A stretch of 64,000 bases of DNA, taken from Guillardia theta CCMP2712. Lineage: Eukaryota > Cryptophyceae > Pyrenomonadales > Geminigeraceae. The DNA lies in contig NW_005434611.1 in NCBI RefSeq assembly GCF_000315625.1, positions 34,554 through 98,553 of the forward strand. Direction: 5' to 3'. A model generated the notes under the pieces. It did not search any database, was not told where the DNA came from, and saw nothing but the letters and a program-made list of their open reading frames with translations. Shown here one piece after another: positions 1 through 11,488 of this stretch; within the stretch, counting starts at the first letter, position 1; each line of letters opens with the position of its first letter. The position numbers and the translations under genes are program-made.

Positions 1-80
1 GTCTGTGCCAGTGGCTATTGTCATGGACAGAAATATATCGAAGTTCGTCTGAGGTCCTTTCCCTCCCTTCCCTGGTTACA

Positions 81-1859
81 ATGAAGAACAAAGAGAGCAA
101 GCGACTCTTTTCGACTTACAATTCATGCATTGCCCTTTTCAGGTCAGCTGGATTGAGGGGAACGAGCAAGTGGAGACTGATTGATTGCAGGAGATTATCC
201 AAGTCTACCAACACCAGGGATTTGTGGGTGCGATGTGCAGTCTTGACAGCAACGGTTGTCTTCCTGGCATCGATGATGTGGCACTGGATACCTCAGAAGA
301 CAAGTCTGAATACGGAACATAGAGCACAACCATCGTCTCAGCCTGCAGTTGCGAGAGCGAGATGCTCACCGACTGTTGACATGCATCACGTCGGCTCATG
401 CAAGCCATTCGCATCATTCCAGCAAGATTGCAGTTTGTCGCCCGAACAAGCGTACTCTCGCATACTGACAGCGGCTGCGGCGGCTCTCAAGGGCGAAAAG
501 GTGAGGGAAGTGAAGCAAGGGAACGGAGTTACTCTGATCAATGAGTATCTTCCAACCAATGTTTGGTAAAGAAGCCATGGCATGTTTCACTGAGTGACAA
601 GTGCCGTAGGGTGCTGTCTGGAGACGAGCTGTTCGTGTTCCCGACTTGCGAGGTCGGTGATACCTTCGACATCCCGCTGCCATCGGCCAACAGGAATTCC
701 ATCGCAAAGGTAAATCGTGAGAGGTTTAAGGCAGTTGAGCGACTCGTCACCTTACTCAAGGTGAGGAGTATCTCCCCGCGGGTCCTCGAAGTAGAAGATT
801 TCCTCACTCCCGAGGAATGTCACGAACTCATCTCGTCGGCGAAGCCGTTGATGTCTCGGAGCACAGTAAGCGCAGAAGGTGACTCAGCGGTGTCGCTTCA
901 GGTGCATGGAAGTGGCAGTGTGGGCAAGAACTGAAGATCTCGTGATGCAGGAGAGCTCGCGGACCTCCAGCACAGCTTGGCTTCCACCCCACTCGCACAC
1001 CCTTGCCAATAAGCTGTACGACAGAGTTTCGAGCCTTGTTGGCATTGATTTTCGAAAGCACGAGCATGTCGTGGTCGAGGATTTACAGGCAATCGACAAG
1101 AGGGGTGGAAGTAGCGTAACAGCCTGGCAGGTTCTTCGATACGAAGTGAACCAGCACTATCACATTCACCAGTACATAGATGCCTGAGTTTGAAAGCCGG
1201 CCCTCACATTTTCTACAGTGACTACTTCGACCCTGTGCTGCATCGCGGCTTTCTACAAGGAGACGGCAGGTCGGCATGGATGTCTTATTGACCGTGAAGA
1301 ACTATTTATGTTTATGTGGACAGGAACCGATTCATTACTGCCTTCTTCTACTTAACCGATGTTGAGCGTGGTGGCGAGACATGCTTCCCCATGACAGGCA
1401 AACTATCTTTTACGCCTGCTCTCCGACCTCACTTCCCCAACCACTCTGCTTTCCCTGTTCCGAACTCCCCTCTCCACCACCCTGAATCAAGTCCTTCGGT
1501 ACCCCAAGCTCCCCCCCTCCTCCCTCCTCCCACGAGACGAAATCCGCTTCTTTTCCTGCTCTTCCTCTGCTGTCACAGCTCACAGTGCAAGAAGGTGATC
1601 CTCGGCCCATCACCGACTACTCCGACTGCAATCGCGGGCTGCGCGTCCCTCCGAAGCGAGGCAAGGCAATCATTTTCTACTCGCTGCTGGCCGATGGACA
1701 GGTTCGACCCACAGCCTGCCAGCATGTGCCTGACATGTCCCACAGAGAAGCGGAGGACTCGATGTCGCCTCCTGGCATGGCGGGTGCGACGTTCACAACG
1801 GAACGAAGTGGGCAGCGAACTACTGGATCACTCTCAAAGGGGTGCATCCTCAGCGTTGA
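81..1859 (+). CDS. Membrane-anchored prolyl 4-hydroxylase (2OG-Fe(II) oxygenase), multi-exon
   Basis: Spliced gene ending at the TGA at 1857-1859. The first in-frame ATG is at 81; an upstream exon is possible. The N-terminus carries one hydrophobic segment (WVRCAVLTATVVFLASMM), as in type II ER/Golgi P4Hs. The catalytic domain is clear once spliced: exon ending QVLRYEVNQHYHIH joins across a 47-nt intron (1172-1218) to give the iron-binding HHDYFD; then NRFITAFFYLTDVERGGETCFP; then a GLRVPPKRGKAIIFYS block; then, after an intron starting about 1710, SWHGGCDVHNGTKWAANYWI, which supplies the distal His and the 2-oxoglutarate-binding Lys. Family knowledge: these enzymes 4-hydroxylate peptidyl proline using 2-oxoglutarate, O2 and Fe2+, with ascorbate. 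Substrate here is unknown; wall glycoproteins or a collagen-like protein are candidates. The gene body is well supported, the exact start less so. Confidence 0.88.
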
Positions 1860-2543
1860 GAAGAAGTTGCTGATTCGAAAAGATTTATTTTCAATGTAAT
1901 AGAATGAAACGATTTGTTTTATTTCTCGTAACACCATGAAACCATCTCTCTTCGTCCCAATTGTGTTTTTAAAAATGATTAATTGCAATTGAGTCGTAAA
2001 CCTTCTGTTTTCGCGACGGTTGGAGGAATTAAAAAATACTTTTTAAAAGGGGTCAATGGGGGAAAACAAGAGAGGAGGGGGGCGATCCGGGGGGGTAGGG
2101 GTTGTAGAAAAATCGGGGTGATAGACAGGCCATAAGGGGGTAGGTGCTGGCATAAGCAAGGGGTAGGGGTAATCGTCCCTTTATGTAGATTGGGGGTAAT
2201 GTAAAGGAAAGGGTAGGGGTAGCACAACAGAACCGAAATCACAGGATTTGCTGGGAGCGGTCCAGGGTAGTAGAGCATAATACAGGGGTAGGGGGTAGGA
2301 GGGTGCTATAGATATAGAAGGGTAGGGGGTGATGGAGTCGGATTTTCGCGGCCGCGGGAAGTATGGCAGGGAGGTGAGGACAGGCAAGAAGAAAGAAGCA
2401 ACAGAAGCATAAGATAAGGAGCTGTTGAGGGTCAGAGGAAACGAGCAACGAAGCGAGGAAGGAGAACAAGAAGCGAGGAAGGAGGATCAGTCGGAGGAAG
2501 AGTCTTGAACCAGTCGACCACCTTGCTTCATCAATTCGTACCG
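1860..2543. repeat. Intergenic, GGGGTA-rich degenerate repeat
   Basis: No coding potential. An AT-rich stretch (1880-2040) after the P4H stop is followed at about 2050-2335 by many variants of GGGGTAGGGG on the plus strand. Similar words recur in other intergenic spaces of the window (11.9, 16.2, 47.6 and 62.8 kb). The last ~150 bases before the P450 ATG are purine-rich and probably hold its promoter/5' UTR. Confidence 0.5.
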
Positions 2544-5500
2544 ATGGATTCTGCTCGCACACTTCAAGTTGTTCTGCTTGTCGCATGCGGTAAGATTCGT
2601 GTGGTTTCAAACATTTTGTCTATTGCGATGAGATTACTCGTGACCTACTGTTTGTCTGCTTTGGACATTGATTGTAAATAAATCGCTTGTGCATGTTGTG
2701 ATATTTCTATTTTTAATCGAGCTAGCATCAAACTTGACTGACTTGTGCTTCAGGTCTCCTGGAGGTCACGGCCTACAGTTCACTTGCCTTGTCGTCGCCT
2801 GCTAGATACCTGACCTTGCAAGCTGATGTAGTGCGAACACCACGGAGGGCGAGCATCTTGTCTATGCGACAAACGCTCTCGTCCGATGAAGAGACGAAGC
2901 AGTCGCTGCATGGAGCAGCCAAGGGTCACGACCATGGCCATCACGCCCACCAGCTTCCTCCCTTGCTGAGCCCAAAGATGTTCCACACAGGCACATCAGC
3001 TGTGAAGTCACAGGAGATCAAGGATCCGGACATGATGGACAACTTTCTCACCGGGCTGTTCCAGGTGCTTCTTCCCAACCCCTCTCATTTGATCAATGTG
3101 TGCTGACTGCCTGATCGAAGATCGGGGGAAAGTTTCTGTGGCCAAACGACAAGGCTGTCTTGGCGGTGGGACACATCAACGATCTCATCGGCGATCGTCC
3201 CATGTTCATGCCGCTCAACAAGTACTTCCGCGAGGTTTGGACGACTTGCCTCAGATGCTGCATCCCTCTACTCAGCATGCTCCCTTCTCCTCTCTCCCTC
3301 GCCCTTTCTCTCCCCAGTTCTTTATCCTGTGAACCGCCGTGTTCCTCTTACTCCCTGTTTCTGCGACAAACCACGGAAGTCCTCACTTTCCTCCCTCCCT
3401 CCCTCCCTCCCTCCCTCCCTCCCTCCCTCCCTCCCTCCCTTGCCATCTCGATAGCTGCTCCTCATGCTGCATTCTTACGTCATCTCACTTTGTCTGGCAG
3501 TATGGAGGAGTTTACAAGCTTTCCTTCGCTCCTGTGCCACAAGCAACCTTCTACGTGCTCTCTGACCCACACGCGATCAAGCACGTTCTGAAAGAGAGTC
3601 CCAACGACTTTGACAAGGTCTCGAAGCTCGGGGTAGTCTGCCAGCTGCTGACGCATGGACAGGGTCTGCTATCTGAGATTCTAGAGCCCATCCTTGGAAA
3701 AGGTCTCATTCCCGCAGACCCCGAGACCTGGAGGCAGCGACGCCCCGTGATCCAGGTGACGCAGATGTTGTGGTGCTGCTCGATTTCTATATCGCCTGCA
3801 ATCCGAACATCCGTATCATCGGCATTTTCCTCGTCGTCATCATCATACTCATATTCATATTCATGGTCTTCATCACAAATCATCCCATTGAATTCTTCGG
3901 TCGTGTTCTCTTCATCGTGTCTACTTTCCTGTTCTGCTGGCATTCATGACATCTTCTTCAGCCTGGTTTCCACATGCGCTGGTTAGAAAGGATGACGATG
4001 ACCTTCAATGAATGCGCCTCGATTATGATCGACAAGCTTGAGGGAGAGGCAGATGCCGGGAATCTGGTGGATATGGAAGGAATGTTCAACTCAGTCTCTC
4101 TCGATATCATCGGCAAAGCTGTTTTTAACTACGAGTTTGGCTCTGTCACCCGTGAGTCCCCGGTGATCAAGGTAAGTTCGTTCCCCCCTCGATGCGCTCT
4201 CAGCTCCGCTCTCGTCCCCTCCGCCTTCTCCCCCTCCTTCATCCCTACTCCTCCCCCTCCGCAGATGCTACTCTCTCCCTTTCCTCCTCAATTCCTCTTC
4301 CAGTCTTGTCATCTTTCTCCCGATCTCTGTATGACCTTTTGTTTTCAGGCAGCGTACGCATGCCTCAAGGAAGCGGAGCACAGATCGACTTTCCTCCTTC
4401 CCTACTGGAACGTTCCCTTCCTTGGTCAGGGCAAGTTCTCAGTTGTTCCTCGTCAGCGGGAGTTTGCGGCTCACCTGGAGGTAAGATACAGTAGGATGAG
4501 GAGGGAGGGAAGGAGAGGAGAGGAGAGGAGAGGAGAGAGGAGAGGAGAGGAGAGGAGAGGAGGGGGCGCAGGACGTAAGGCAGGAGGAGAGGAGGGGCGA
4601 TGCTGACATCTTGTAGGTGTTGAATGACACGCTGGACACAATCATCCAGAAAGCAAAATCGCTGAAGAACGAAGATGATCTCGAGGCTCTTGAGAGAAGA
4701 GACTACAAGAGTATCCAGGTGCTTCAGCATGATCCGATACGTGGACGCTGCTCCTTCTCTCTCCCCACGTGTTGCCCCATCTCTTCTCTTGAGGCTACTT
4801 GCTCTCCTTCCCTCCTCTCTCCTCTCTCTCTCCCCCCCCTCCCGCTTCCCCCCGCGTCTTCCTTGAACTTTCTCTCTTGTCCGGAACTTGCATCGCATGC
4901 AGGACTGACAGTCTCCTAGGATCCTTCGCTCCTCCGCTTCCTCGTCGACCTGCGAGGAGGTGACTGTAACGACAAGCAGGTGCGGCTGATGAGCGACGTC
5001 GCCGTTCTCACCCCTTGCAACAGCTCAGGGACGATCTCATGACTCTCCTCGTCGCCGGGCACGAGACCACAGGCTCCCTCCTCACCTGGACTGCCTTCGA
5101 GCTCGCCCAGGTCAGCTGACGCGCATCCCGAACTCAGTCGCTCATCCCTCTCAGAATCCAGCGGAGATGCGGAAGGTGCAGGAGGAGGTCGATCGCGTCC
5201 TAGGGGGTCGCAATCCGACCATGGATGATATCAAGAAGCTCGAGTACACGCGGCTCGTCCTCGCCGAGGGCCTCCGCCTGTACCCCCAGGTGAGGATGGA
5301 AGAAGGAAGAACTGACGGAGTGGGCGGGGATGAGAGGAGAGAAGGGTATAGGGGGGAGGAAGGGGGCGAGAGGAGGAAAGGGATGGAGAGGAAGGGATAA
5401 GGAAGGGGGAGGAGGGGAGGGATGGAGAGAAGGGAGGTAGCTGATGTGTACTTCAGCCTCCTATTCTCCTCCGACGAGCTCTCAAGGAGACGAAACTTCC

Positions 5501-6213
5501 TGTCGCTCACAGCGGAAGTCACGAGGACCAGGCGAGCAGCGACATGCAGCCATCCGGCGTCTCCATCTCCCCTGGAGCCAATATCTTCATCTCGGTAAGA
5601 GGAGGAGGAAGTCAAGGAAGCAAGATCTGCAGAGAAGATGACGGAGAGGAGAAGGGAGGAAGGGGAGAGGAAGCAGAGAGGAGGAGGGAGCAGAGAGGTA
5701 ACGAGAGGAGGAGGACGGTGACTGTGTTTGCAGGTCTGGAACCTTCACAGGAACCCGAAGCTATGGGACAACCCTGACTCCTTCGACCCCTCCCGCTGGT
5801 TGCGCCCTCAGCCCGCTACCAACGGTCATAGCAGCTGGGCAGGATACACCCCCAGGAAAGATATGGGGCTCTATCCCAACGAGAACGACGCCAACTATGG
5901 CTACATCCCCTTCGGAGGAGGACAGCGCAAGTGCGTTGGCGATCAGTTTGCGATGCAGGAAGCTGTAGTCATCCTCTCCAAGCTCTTCCAGCGCTTCGAC
6001 ATCGAGCTTGCTGGTGCTTTCTTCCCCCCTGCTTCCTACATCTCCGAGCCCCCCCTCCCTCTTGCTTCTCGCTGCTCCTTTCCCTTCTCGTCTCCTCTCA
6101 GCTGCTGACCTCGAGGTCGTACAGGGTCTCCAGAGGAGGTGGGCATGTCCACTGGCGCAACCATCCACAGCAAGAACGGCCTGATGATCCGCCTCAAGAA
6201 GAGGAACGTCTGA
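2544..6213 (+). CDS. CYP97-family cytochrome P450 (carotenoid ring hydroxylase type)
   Basis: Exon 1 is 2544-2589 ([16 protein letters not shown]), a hydrophobic leader as expected for import into a complex plastid. Exons 2-4 are 2754-3064, 3121-3234 and from 3501; the last exon ends with TGA at 6211-6213. P450 landmarks in order: WRQRRP (helix C), [10 protein letters not shown] before it, a [21 protein letters not shown] block, [19 protein letters not shown] (helix I oxygen-binding), EGLRLYPQ (helix K ExxR), and the heme loop [10 protein letters not shown] with its Cys ligand. The [14 protein letters not shown] and FGSVT.ESPVIK words are typical of CYP97. Family knowledge: CYP97 enzymes hydroxylate beta- or epsilon-rings of carotenes in the plastid. 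There is a His-rich patch (HDHGHHAH) in the N-terminal region. Introns carry (CCCT)n and (GGAGA)n tracts. A 45-nt stop-free intron at 3618-3662 could be retained in frame. Confidence 0.9.
3391..3440 (+). repeat. (CCCT)n microsatellite in P450 intron
   Basis: About 12 copies of CCCT lie in the pyrimidine-rich intron between the exon ending at 3234 and the exon starting at 3501. Confidence 0.9.
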
Positions 6214-6699
6214 GTCAGAAGCCTCTGCTCCGGCCCATCACTGTCATCCGACGGTCCCTGAGGTTACTCAGGCCGGGCTTTTCTCCTCAACGTTCTGCTC
6301 CTGAGCTTTTGCAGCTCCTGCCATTCAATCTCCTCGTATCCTGCTAGCTTCTGCCCCTTAAGATCAAGCTCCTCCTCCTCCTCCTCCTCCTCCTCCTCCT
6401 CCTCCTTCTCCTCCCCTCCCCCTCCTCCTCCTCCTTCTCCTCCCCTCCTCCTCCTCCTTCCTTGGTCCCTTCAGCCGCTTCCCTAAATTTTCCGCCTGTG
6501 AGTAGAACAGAGAATGACAACCAATGAGCATCTGACCGTACCTCACTCGTCAACAAGTCGCATACTGCACTTATAAGAGTGCTTTACTCAAAGTTAAGTT
6601 AAAATCAGTACGAGGACAATCAGAAAACTTGAAAAAGTTTGAAACTTTACGTTTCAAACTCTGTGCGATACAAACTTTTCAAAGTTCGTCCACAAAGTC
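6214..6699. other. Intergenic spacer between P450 and ankyrin gene
   Basis: Contains a (CCT)n tract at about 6368-6462 and then an AT-richer stretch that probably includes the promoter of the next gene. A 13-base word at 6583-6595 is the reverse complement of one found at 9267-9279 and 47811-47823, both next to GC-rich islands. No gene is supported. Confidence 0.5.
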
Positions 6700-9212
6700 A
6701 TGGGCGGATCCCAGAGCATCATGCGTGCCGCTATGATCCTCTTCCTCTGCCTGTCGTCCTTCCAGTCCCCATCCTCACCCTCCCTTCCTCTCTTTGCTTC
6801 CTCCTCCTCTTCCTCCTCTTCCTCCTCTTCATCCTCTTCCCGCTATTTTCTCTCTTCCTCCCCATCCTCGCCCCTCCTCTCCTTCCATCCTTCCCCTTCG
6901 TCTCCCGTTCCCTCTCGATACCCTTGCGGTATCCAATCTCAATCCGGGAGACTGAGAGGAGGGGGAGAGACTGTGAGTCAAGAAGAAATCATCAAGCGCT
7001 TGAATGAGATAGATGAGCTCTATGCTCAAGGGCAACTTACAGAGGGGCAGATGCAAACTGAGAGACAACGAATCATGGAAGACATTGCAAGAATGCTGGA
7101 GCTGAGGGCAGACGATGAGCATGGGGATGACGAGGAGCTGGACGAAAAAGATGATGACTACTACCTTAACTTGACTTCTGTCCGGATAGCGAACAACGAG
7201 TTGGCAAAAGCAAATGCCATAGGAAGAAGGGAGTTCGTCCACCTTGGTGACATCTATATGCGCTTGGATGGGAGGATGGAAGTTACAGACGAAGAGCTGA
7301 AGTTGCTGCGCCGGAGAAAGATGCGGTTTGCGAGTGAAGACAAGCTGGGATTTGCGGCATTCTGTTTTGCAGAGCCGAGGTGCCTTGCGAACGGGACCGT
7401 GGGTCCACAATGCAGGGGAAAGATTCGCCTATCAGGGAACGAGTGGGTGAGCCTGTGTTGTGGGAGAGAGAACTGAATGTTGGCATGCAGAGTCGTGTCC
7501 TTCTGGAAGCAAGCGGCTGAGGAGAGATGTAAGGAGCTGCTCGACCCCACCGGAAGACCCTCGGAGGAGATTTCCGGCATTGAATTCGTTGCAAACCGTG
7601 ACATTGCAGTAGGCGAGCATATCATCAGTGGGTAACCTTTTCTCTTGTCCTGCTGCTGACTTTGCTCCTAGTCTTCTGCTACAACTACACTGGCCCTGAA
7701 AATCGAACGATCTTGCCCCTGCGATGTTCGCCCTATGGAAAGCTCAAACGCGCACTGTGGATTCCTGAGAAGAGAATTCTAAACATTACAGTCGAGGAAG
7801 ACATCTTTGCTGATGAGCCCTTTCACGTGGCGTTCGATTGCGATGTGAAGCTAGTGAAGAGAGCAGATGTGATCGACATCGGAGAAGAAGAGTTCCTCAA
7901 CTCTTTGTTTGCTTCTCCTCCCATCAAAACTTTCAGCCGCTGGAAAAAGCGGCTCGATGCGGAGCGTGAAGATCTCCTGAACAAATCTGCGGGGATGAGT
8001 AAAAATCAGGGATGGGTTCTGAAAGATGAGTCGCTTCCTCTCATCCAACCGGGAACTATCATGCAGCTTGTCAACCTCGAACAGAGGCCCGAGTACAACG
8101 GGAAGTTGGTAGCGATGGTGGGACGATCGATGGAGCGGTACCAAGTGCAGATGATCGATACAGGGAGGACGATCTTGGTCCGACCTCAAAACCTTAAGAC
8201 AACAGATGCAGAAGTTGATGCTGGAAGCATTTCAAAGGCAGAGAGCCAAGCCTGGATCCTGCTCAACCAGTTGTATCCCAACGCAAGGGAGAACATATCC
8301 TTCTCAGACAAGCGATTGTACCAGCTCTCTGCAGAAGATCTGGAGATCCTGGAACGGTTGAATCTCAGCTCGTACACCAACAAGTTCTTCTGGGATACGC
8401 AGCACAATGATGGAGGGCTGGGGAAGCAGATCATTCCTCCTCTTGGAACGAGAGTCGATGAGATGGAAGAAATCGTTACCGTACCAAGGTGAGTGAGAGG
8501 ATTGCTCTTGTGCATCTAAATCCCTTGCAGTGCAATCGAGATGCAGTACAAGGATCGCTTTCAACCAAGACAAGCCATCATTGACTTCGGGCTCCAGACT
8601 GCAAGTCTGGCCAACAACCCCGCAAGGTCTTCTCCTTCACAATTCTGCATTGTCTCCCCCATTGCGCGTTCCTGACTGACTCCTCGCAGCATCCGAGAGC
8701 TCGTGGCGGCAGGCGCAAACTTGAGTACGAGAGTGTTTCCTGGATGTCCCCACGGAGACCACCTTCGCACTCCACTGCATGTGGCATGTTACGAGGGGAA
8801 GGAGGAGGCTGCGATGGTGATTTTGCTGCGCGCTAGTGCCTGGCTGAGTTTCCACAGGCGCTGTTGGAGCTCGGGGCGGATCCAAACGCACTGGACGAGA
8901 CCGAGGCTACTCCTCTCCACATGGCAGGGGTGAAGGGGAGGACACGACTGGTGAAGGAGCTCATGGAGTATGGAGCGGACCCAACCCTCAAAAATAAGTT
9001 CAACCACTCCTGCATTCAACGTATGTCTACGTAGATACCTGTAGCTCTATCTCACTCGGTATGCAGGAGCAATCTTCTGGGGTCAGTACGACGCGGCAAA
9101 GGCGATGCTGGACAAGGTCGGCAAGGCGTACGACAGGAGCGAGATACGAGATATGAACCGGTACAGTGTACTTCTCTCGAAGAACGTGGAAAGGTTTCGA
9201 CATGAGGATTAG
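6700..9212 (+). CDS. Secreted/organelle-targeted ankyrin-repeat protein, possible SET-like region
   Basis: Starts at ATG 6700 (a second ATG is at 6721) with a hydrophobic leader, then a Ser-rich stretch and an RLRGGG motif. The Ser-rich part (about 6765-6945) is pyrimidine-rich and could instead be an intron. A long acidic/helical region follows (IIKRLNEIDELYAQGQL). A small exon with GIEFVANRDIAVGEHII splices to FCYNYTGPENRT, resembling the end of a SET domain, but the full SET signature is not visible. The exon at about 7670-8488 contains a GKLVAMVGRSMERYQVQM...VRPQNL module, seen in algal MYND/ankyrin proteins. The C-terminal exons encode ankyrin repeats (TPLHVACYEGKEEAAM; LLELGADPNALDETEATPLH; YGADPTLKNK). 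The stop is TAG 9210-9212. Function unknown; ankyrin repeats imply protein binding. Splice sites in 7450-7680 are the least certain. Confidence 0.72.
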
Positions 9213-9249
9213 AGTCGTTTCGCACTCAGTGCGGCAGTGTGGTCAGTTT

Positions 9250-9515
9250 ATGATTCAACTTGGGTGAACTTTGAGTAAATCGCCACCCCAGAATGATCAA
9301 TGCCAGGATTACGGGCGGCACGGGCTGCACTGGAGTCCCATCGCGGCCGTCGGGCGCTACGGCCCGGCGCACAGTGCGGCAAGCGCCTGAGCCCGGCCTG
9401 CCGCGGACTGGCCGCGCCCCGCCGGGCGCCGGTCCCGCCGGCCCCCGGCCCCAAGTTGGGCCCGGCGCCGGCCAGGGACTCCGGAAAGGTCACTGGAGTA
9501 ACCAAGTAGGTCGGA
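9250..9515. repeat. GC-rich island (possible dispersed element)
   Basis: The segment about 9310-9490 is extremely G+C rich compared with its neighbours. It is preceded at 9267-9279 by AACTTTGAGTAAA, a 13-base word also found just before the GC-rich island at 47.8 kb. No gene is supported. Similar islands lie at about 24.34-24.48 kb and 47.69-48.11 kb. Confidence 0.5.
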
Positions 9516-9596
9516 GTTCTAAGTAGACGTTGATGTCTCCCTCGTTTTCACCTGGGCGAACTTGCTGACCAGCAACAGGCCTCAAGGCGAAGCCGC

Positions 9597-10412
9597 ATGG
9601 CAGGGAGGGTGAGCGCCGCCATGCGGGAGGTGCTGGGACAGGCGACGGGGCTGCTGCAGTTTGGCTGCCTCCTCCACTGCTTCCATGAGCACATCCTTGA
9701 CGTTACCATCTGTATCGGGCCCTCCATGATCCCTACCTTCAACCTGGAGGGTGATGTCGTCCTGGTGGAGTTCTGGACCACGCGGAGGCAGAAGCTTGTG
9801 AATGGAGATGTCGTTGTCGCCAAGTCCCCGACAAACCCCAAGCAGACAGTGTGCAAACGAATCTGCGGGATGGTGAGGAAGGAGGAGGAGCAGGCAGAGA
9901 CGTGCTCACTTTCATGGCAGCCTGGTGAGATCGTCCGAGTGGCCCCACAGCATCCCTTCCAGAGTGCACGGAACTTCCTGGTGAGCAACAGGGGAAGGCA
10001 GGAGGGCAGCATGTAGGGGGGCAGCGTATAGGAGGGTAGCGTGTAGATCGGCAGCATGTACAACAGCAGCAACGGCAGCATGTACAACTGCAGCATGTTG
10101 GGAACGAGGGCGGGGGAGAAGGCAAGGGGGAGGAGGAGAGGAGGGAAGGTGAGAAGAGGCCGGATATCAACCCTCATGGTGTTGTACAGGTTCCAGATGG
10201 ACATGTGTGGCTGCAAGGAGACAACCTTCCCAACTCGACCGACTCGAGACACTACGGTCCTGTTCCTCTCGCTCTCATCCGGGGGAAGGTGTTCTACAAG
10301 GCACGTCGGGTCTCCCTGCCGTTCTAGTCTGACTTGCTCGCGTCAGATCTGGCCTCTGGGGGAAGCAGGAGTTGTGGAGTCGAAGTTGATGAACCAGGAG
10401 TTGAAGGACTAG
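9597..10412 (+). CDS. Mitochondrial inner membrane protease subunit 1-like (S26 signal peptidase)
   Basis: Three exons: 9597-9980, 10190-10309 and 10347-10412; the lengths sum to 570 nt, giving 189 residues. Domain order matches IMP1/IMMP1L: the catalytic Ser sits in IGPSMIPT, the general-base Lys in TVCKRICG after [14 protein letters not shown], and the C-terminal [20 protein letters not shown] box is complete. Family knowledge: IMP1 is a Ser-Lys protease on the outer face of the mitochondrial inner membrane that removes bipartite presequences from intermembrane-space proteins. Length is close to the family norm. A second in-frame Met at 9621 is also possible. The first intron (9981-10189) is rich in AGCATGTA-type imperfect repeats. 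Confidence 0.92.
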
Positions 10413-10443
10413 ACAGTTTCATCCCTTCATTGTCACCATGAAG

Positions 10444-11294
10444 TCAAACAGTTGCTGCCTCGGAGTGCTCGAACTCCGGCAGCTTCTTGGTAAGGAGGAA
10501 CCAAGCGTAGATAGCGGAGAAGAGGAAGAACATTCCGATGACGGGCTGGGCGGGAGGATGTCAGTGTGATCAGCCTTTGAAGAGCAACAATTCACACCCA
10601 GTTGTAACCAGCCCATTCAGAAGAGAAGATCTGTTTGTACCTGTGCGGTACAGGTACAATCAGTTGTTGCATGAACAACATCATGGCATGTCAAGAAAAT
10701 TCCAAACTGACCCCAAGACAAGAGTTGATGTGCTGAAACATAATAAATATCCCTGAGCAAAAATCTTCCTTACGAACGGATCCGGGACCTCTCTTGTCTT
10801 CCACACCTGCGAGATGATTCTCACTTAAACAAGAGGATCAGCAAGATACACTGAGCAACAAGAAGCAGACGGGGTGAAGAGAAAGGGCAGAACAACTAGG
10901 ATAACAGGGACAGCTGAGTCAGACCAGGACGGGGTGAAGAGAAAGGGGAGAACAACAAGGATAACAGGGACAGCTGAGTCAGACCAGCCAACTCTGGGAG
11001 AAGATGAGCGCTCCATACAAACGAATGATGGTGTTGGCTTGCTCTGCCATTATCCTGCACCCTTGCTCCTCGCCTTTGAGATTCATAAAGATCTCGTACA
11101 ACTACAAGTAGATCACGTCAGTCAACCAAAGTTTTGAAACAAGTGCACGGAAACAGAGATGTGAATTCGGAATGTCCCTGGCAAGCGCTTTCTCACCTGT
11201 GGGTGGACAATCGCAATTGCTCCTGTCACGGCTGCTAAGAAAGCATGAATGCCTGCACAACCACGACTGTGAGACCCGATGATAATACAACTCG

Positions 11295-11351
<57 letters not shown>

Positions 11352-11488
11352 GGGTGGAGGAATCACCGTAAATCATATCCAGTTGCTTCTTCTTTGCATA
11401 GAGATTCGTGGAAAACCTTCTTTGTCTGTTCTGCTGCGAAGACGTGCTGTTCTGCTCGGATTGATTTGATCCCGAGGGCCTCAGACAT
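10444..11488 (-). CDS. Small multi-pass membrane protein, unknown function
   Basis: Reconstructed on the minus strand from ATG 11488-11486 to the TGA at 10446-10444, only 32 bases from the convergent IMP1-like stop. Exons in order encode a soluble start (MSEALGIKSIRAEQHV...), then GIHAFLAAVTGAIAIVHPQ (hydrophobic), LYEIFMNLKGEEQGC...IIRLYGALIFSQ (hydrophobic end), a short VWKTREVPDP piece, YKQIFSSEWAGYNW, and finally PVIGMFFLFSAIYAWFLL with a KKLPEFEHSEAATV tail. About 165 residues and three to four hydrophobic segments. I do not recognise the family. Exon joins are inferred from frame and GT/AG; the junction after VPDP is uncertain. Intron 1 carries a (GGCA)n tract and another intron a perfect-length 60-bp tandem duplication. 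Confidence 0.6.
10868..10987 (-). repeat. 60-bp tandem duplication in an intron
   Basis: Two head-to-tail copies, 10868-10927 and 10928-10987, differ at only a couple of positions (GGGCAG/GGGGAG, ACTAGG/ACAAGG). They fall in the intron of the small membrane protein gene between the IFSQSWL and VWKTREV exons. Confidence 0.92.
11295..11350 (+). repeat. (GGCA)n microsatellite
   Basis: About 14 copies of GCAG in intron 1 of the minus-strand small membrane protein gene. Confidence 0.95.

Noticed and set aside
9293-9526. GC-rich ORFs on both strands
   Set aside because: They exist because GC-rich DNA lacks stop codons; composition is Pro/Gly/Arg/Ala noise inside an intergenic island.
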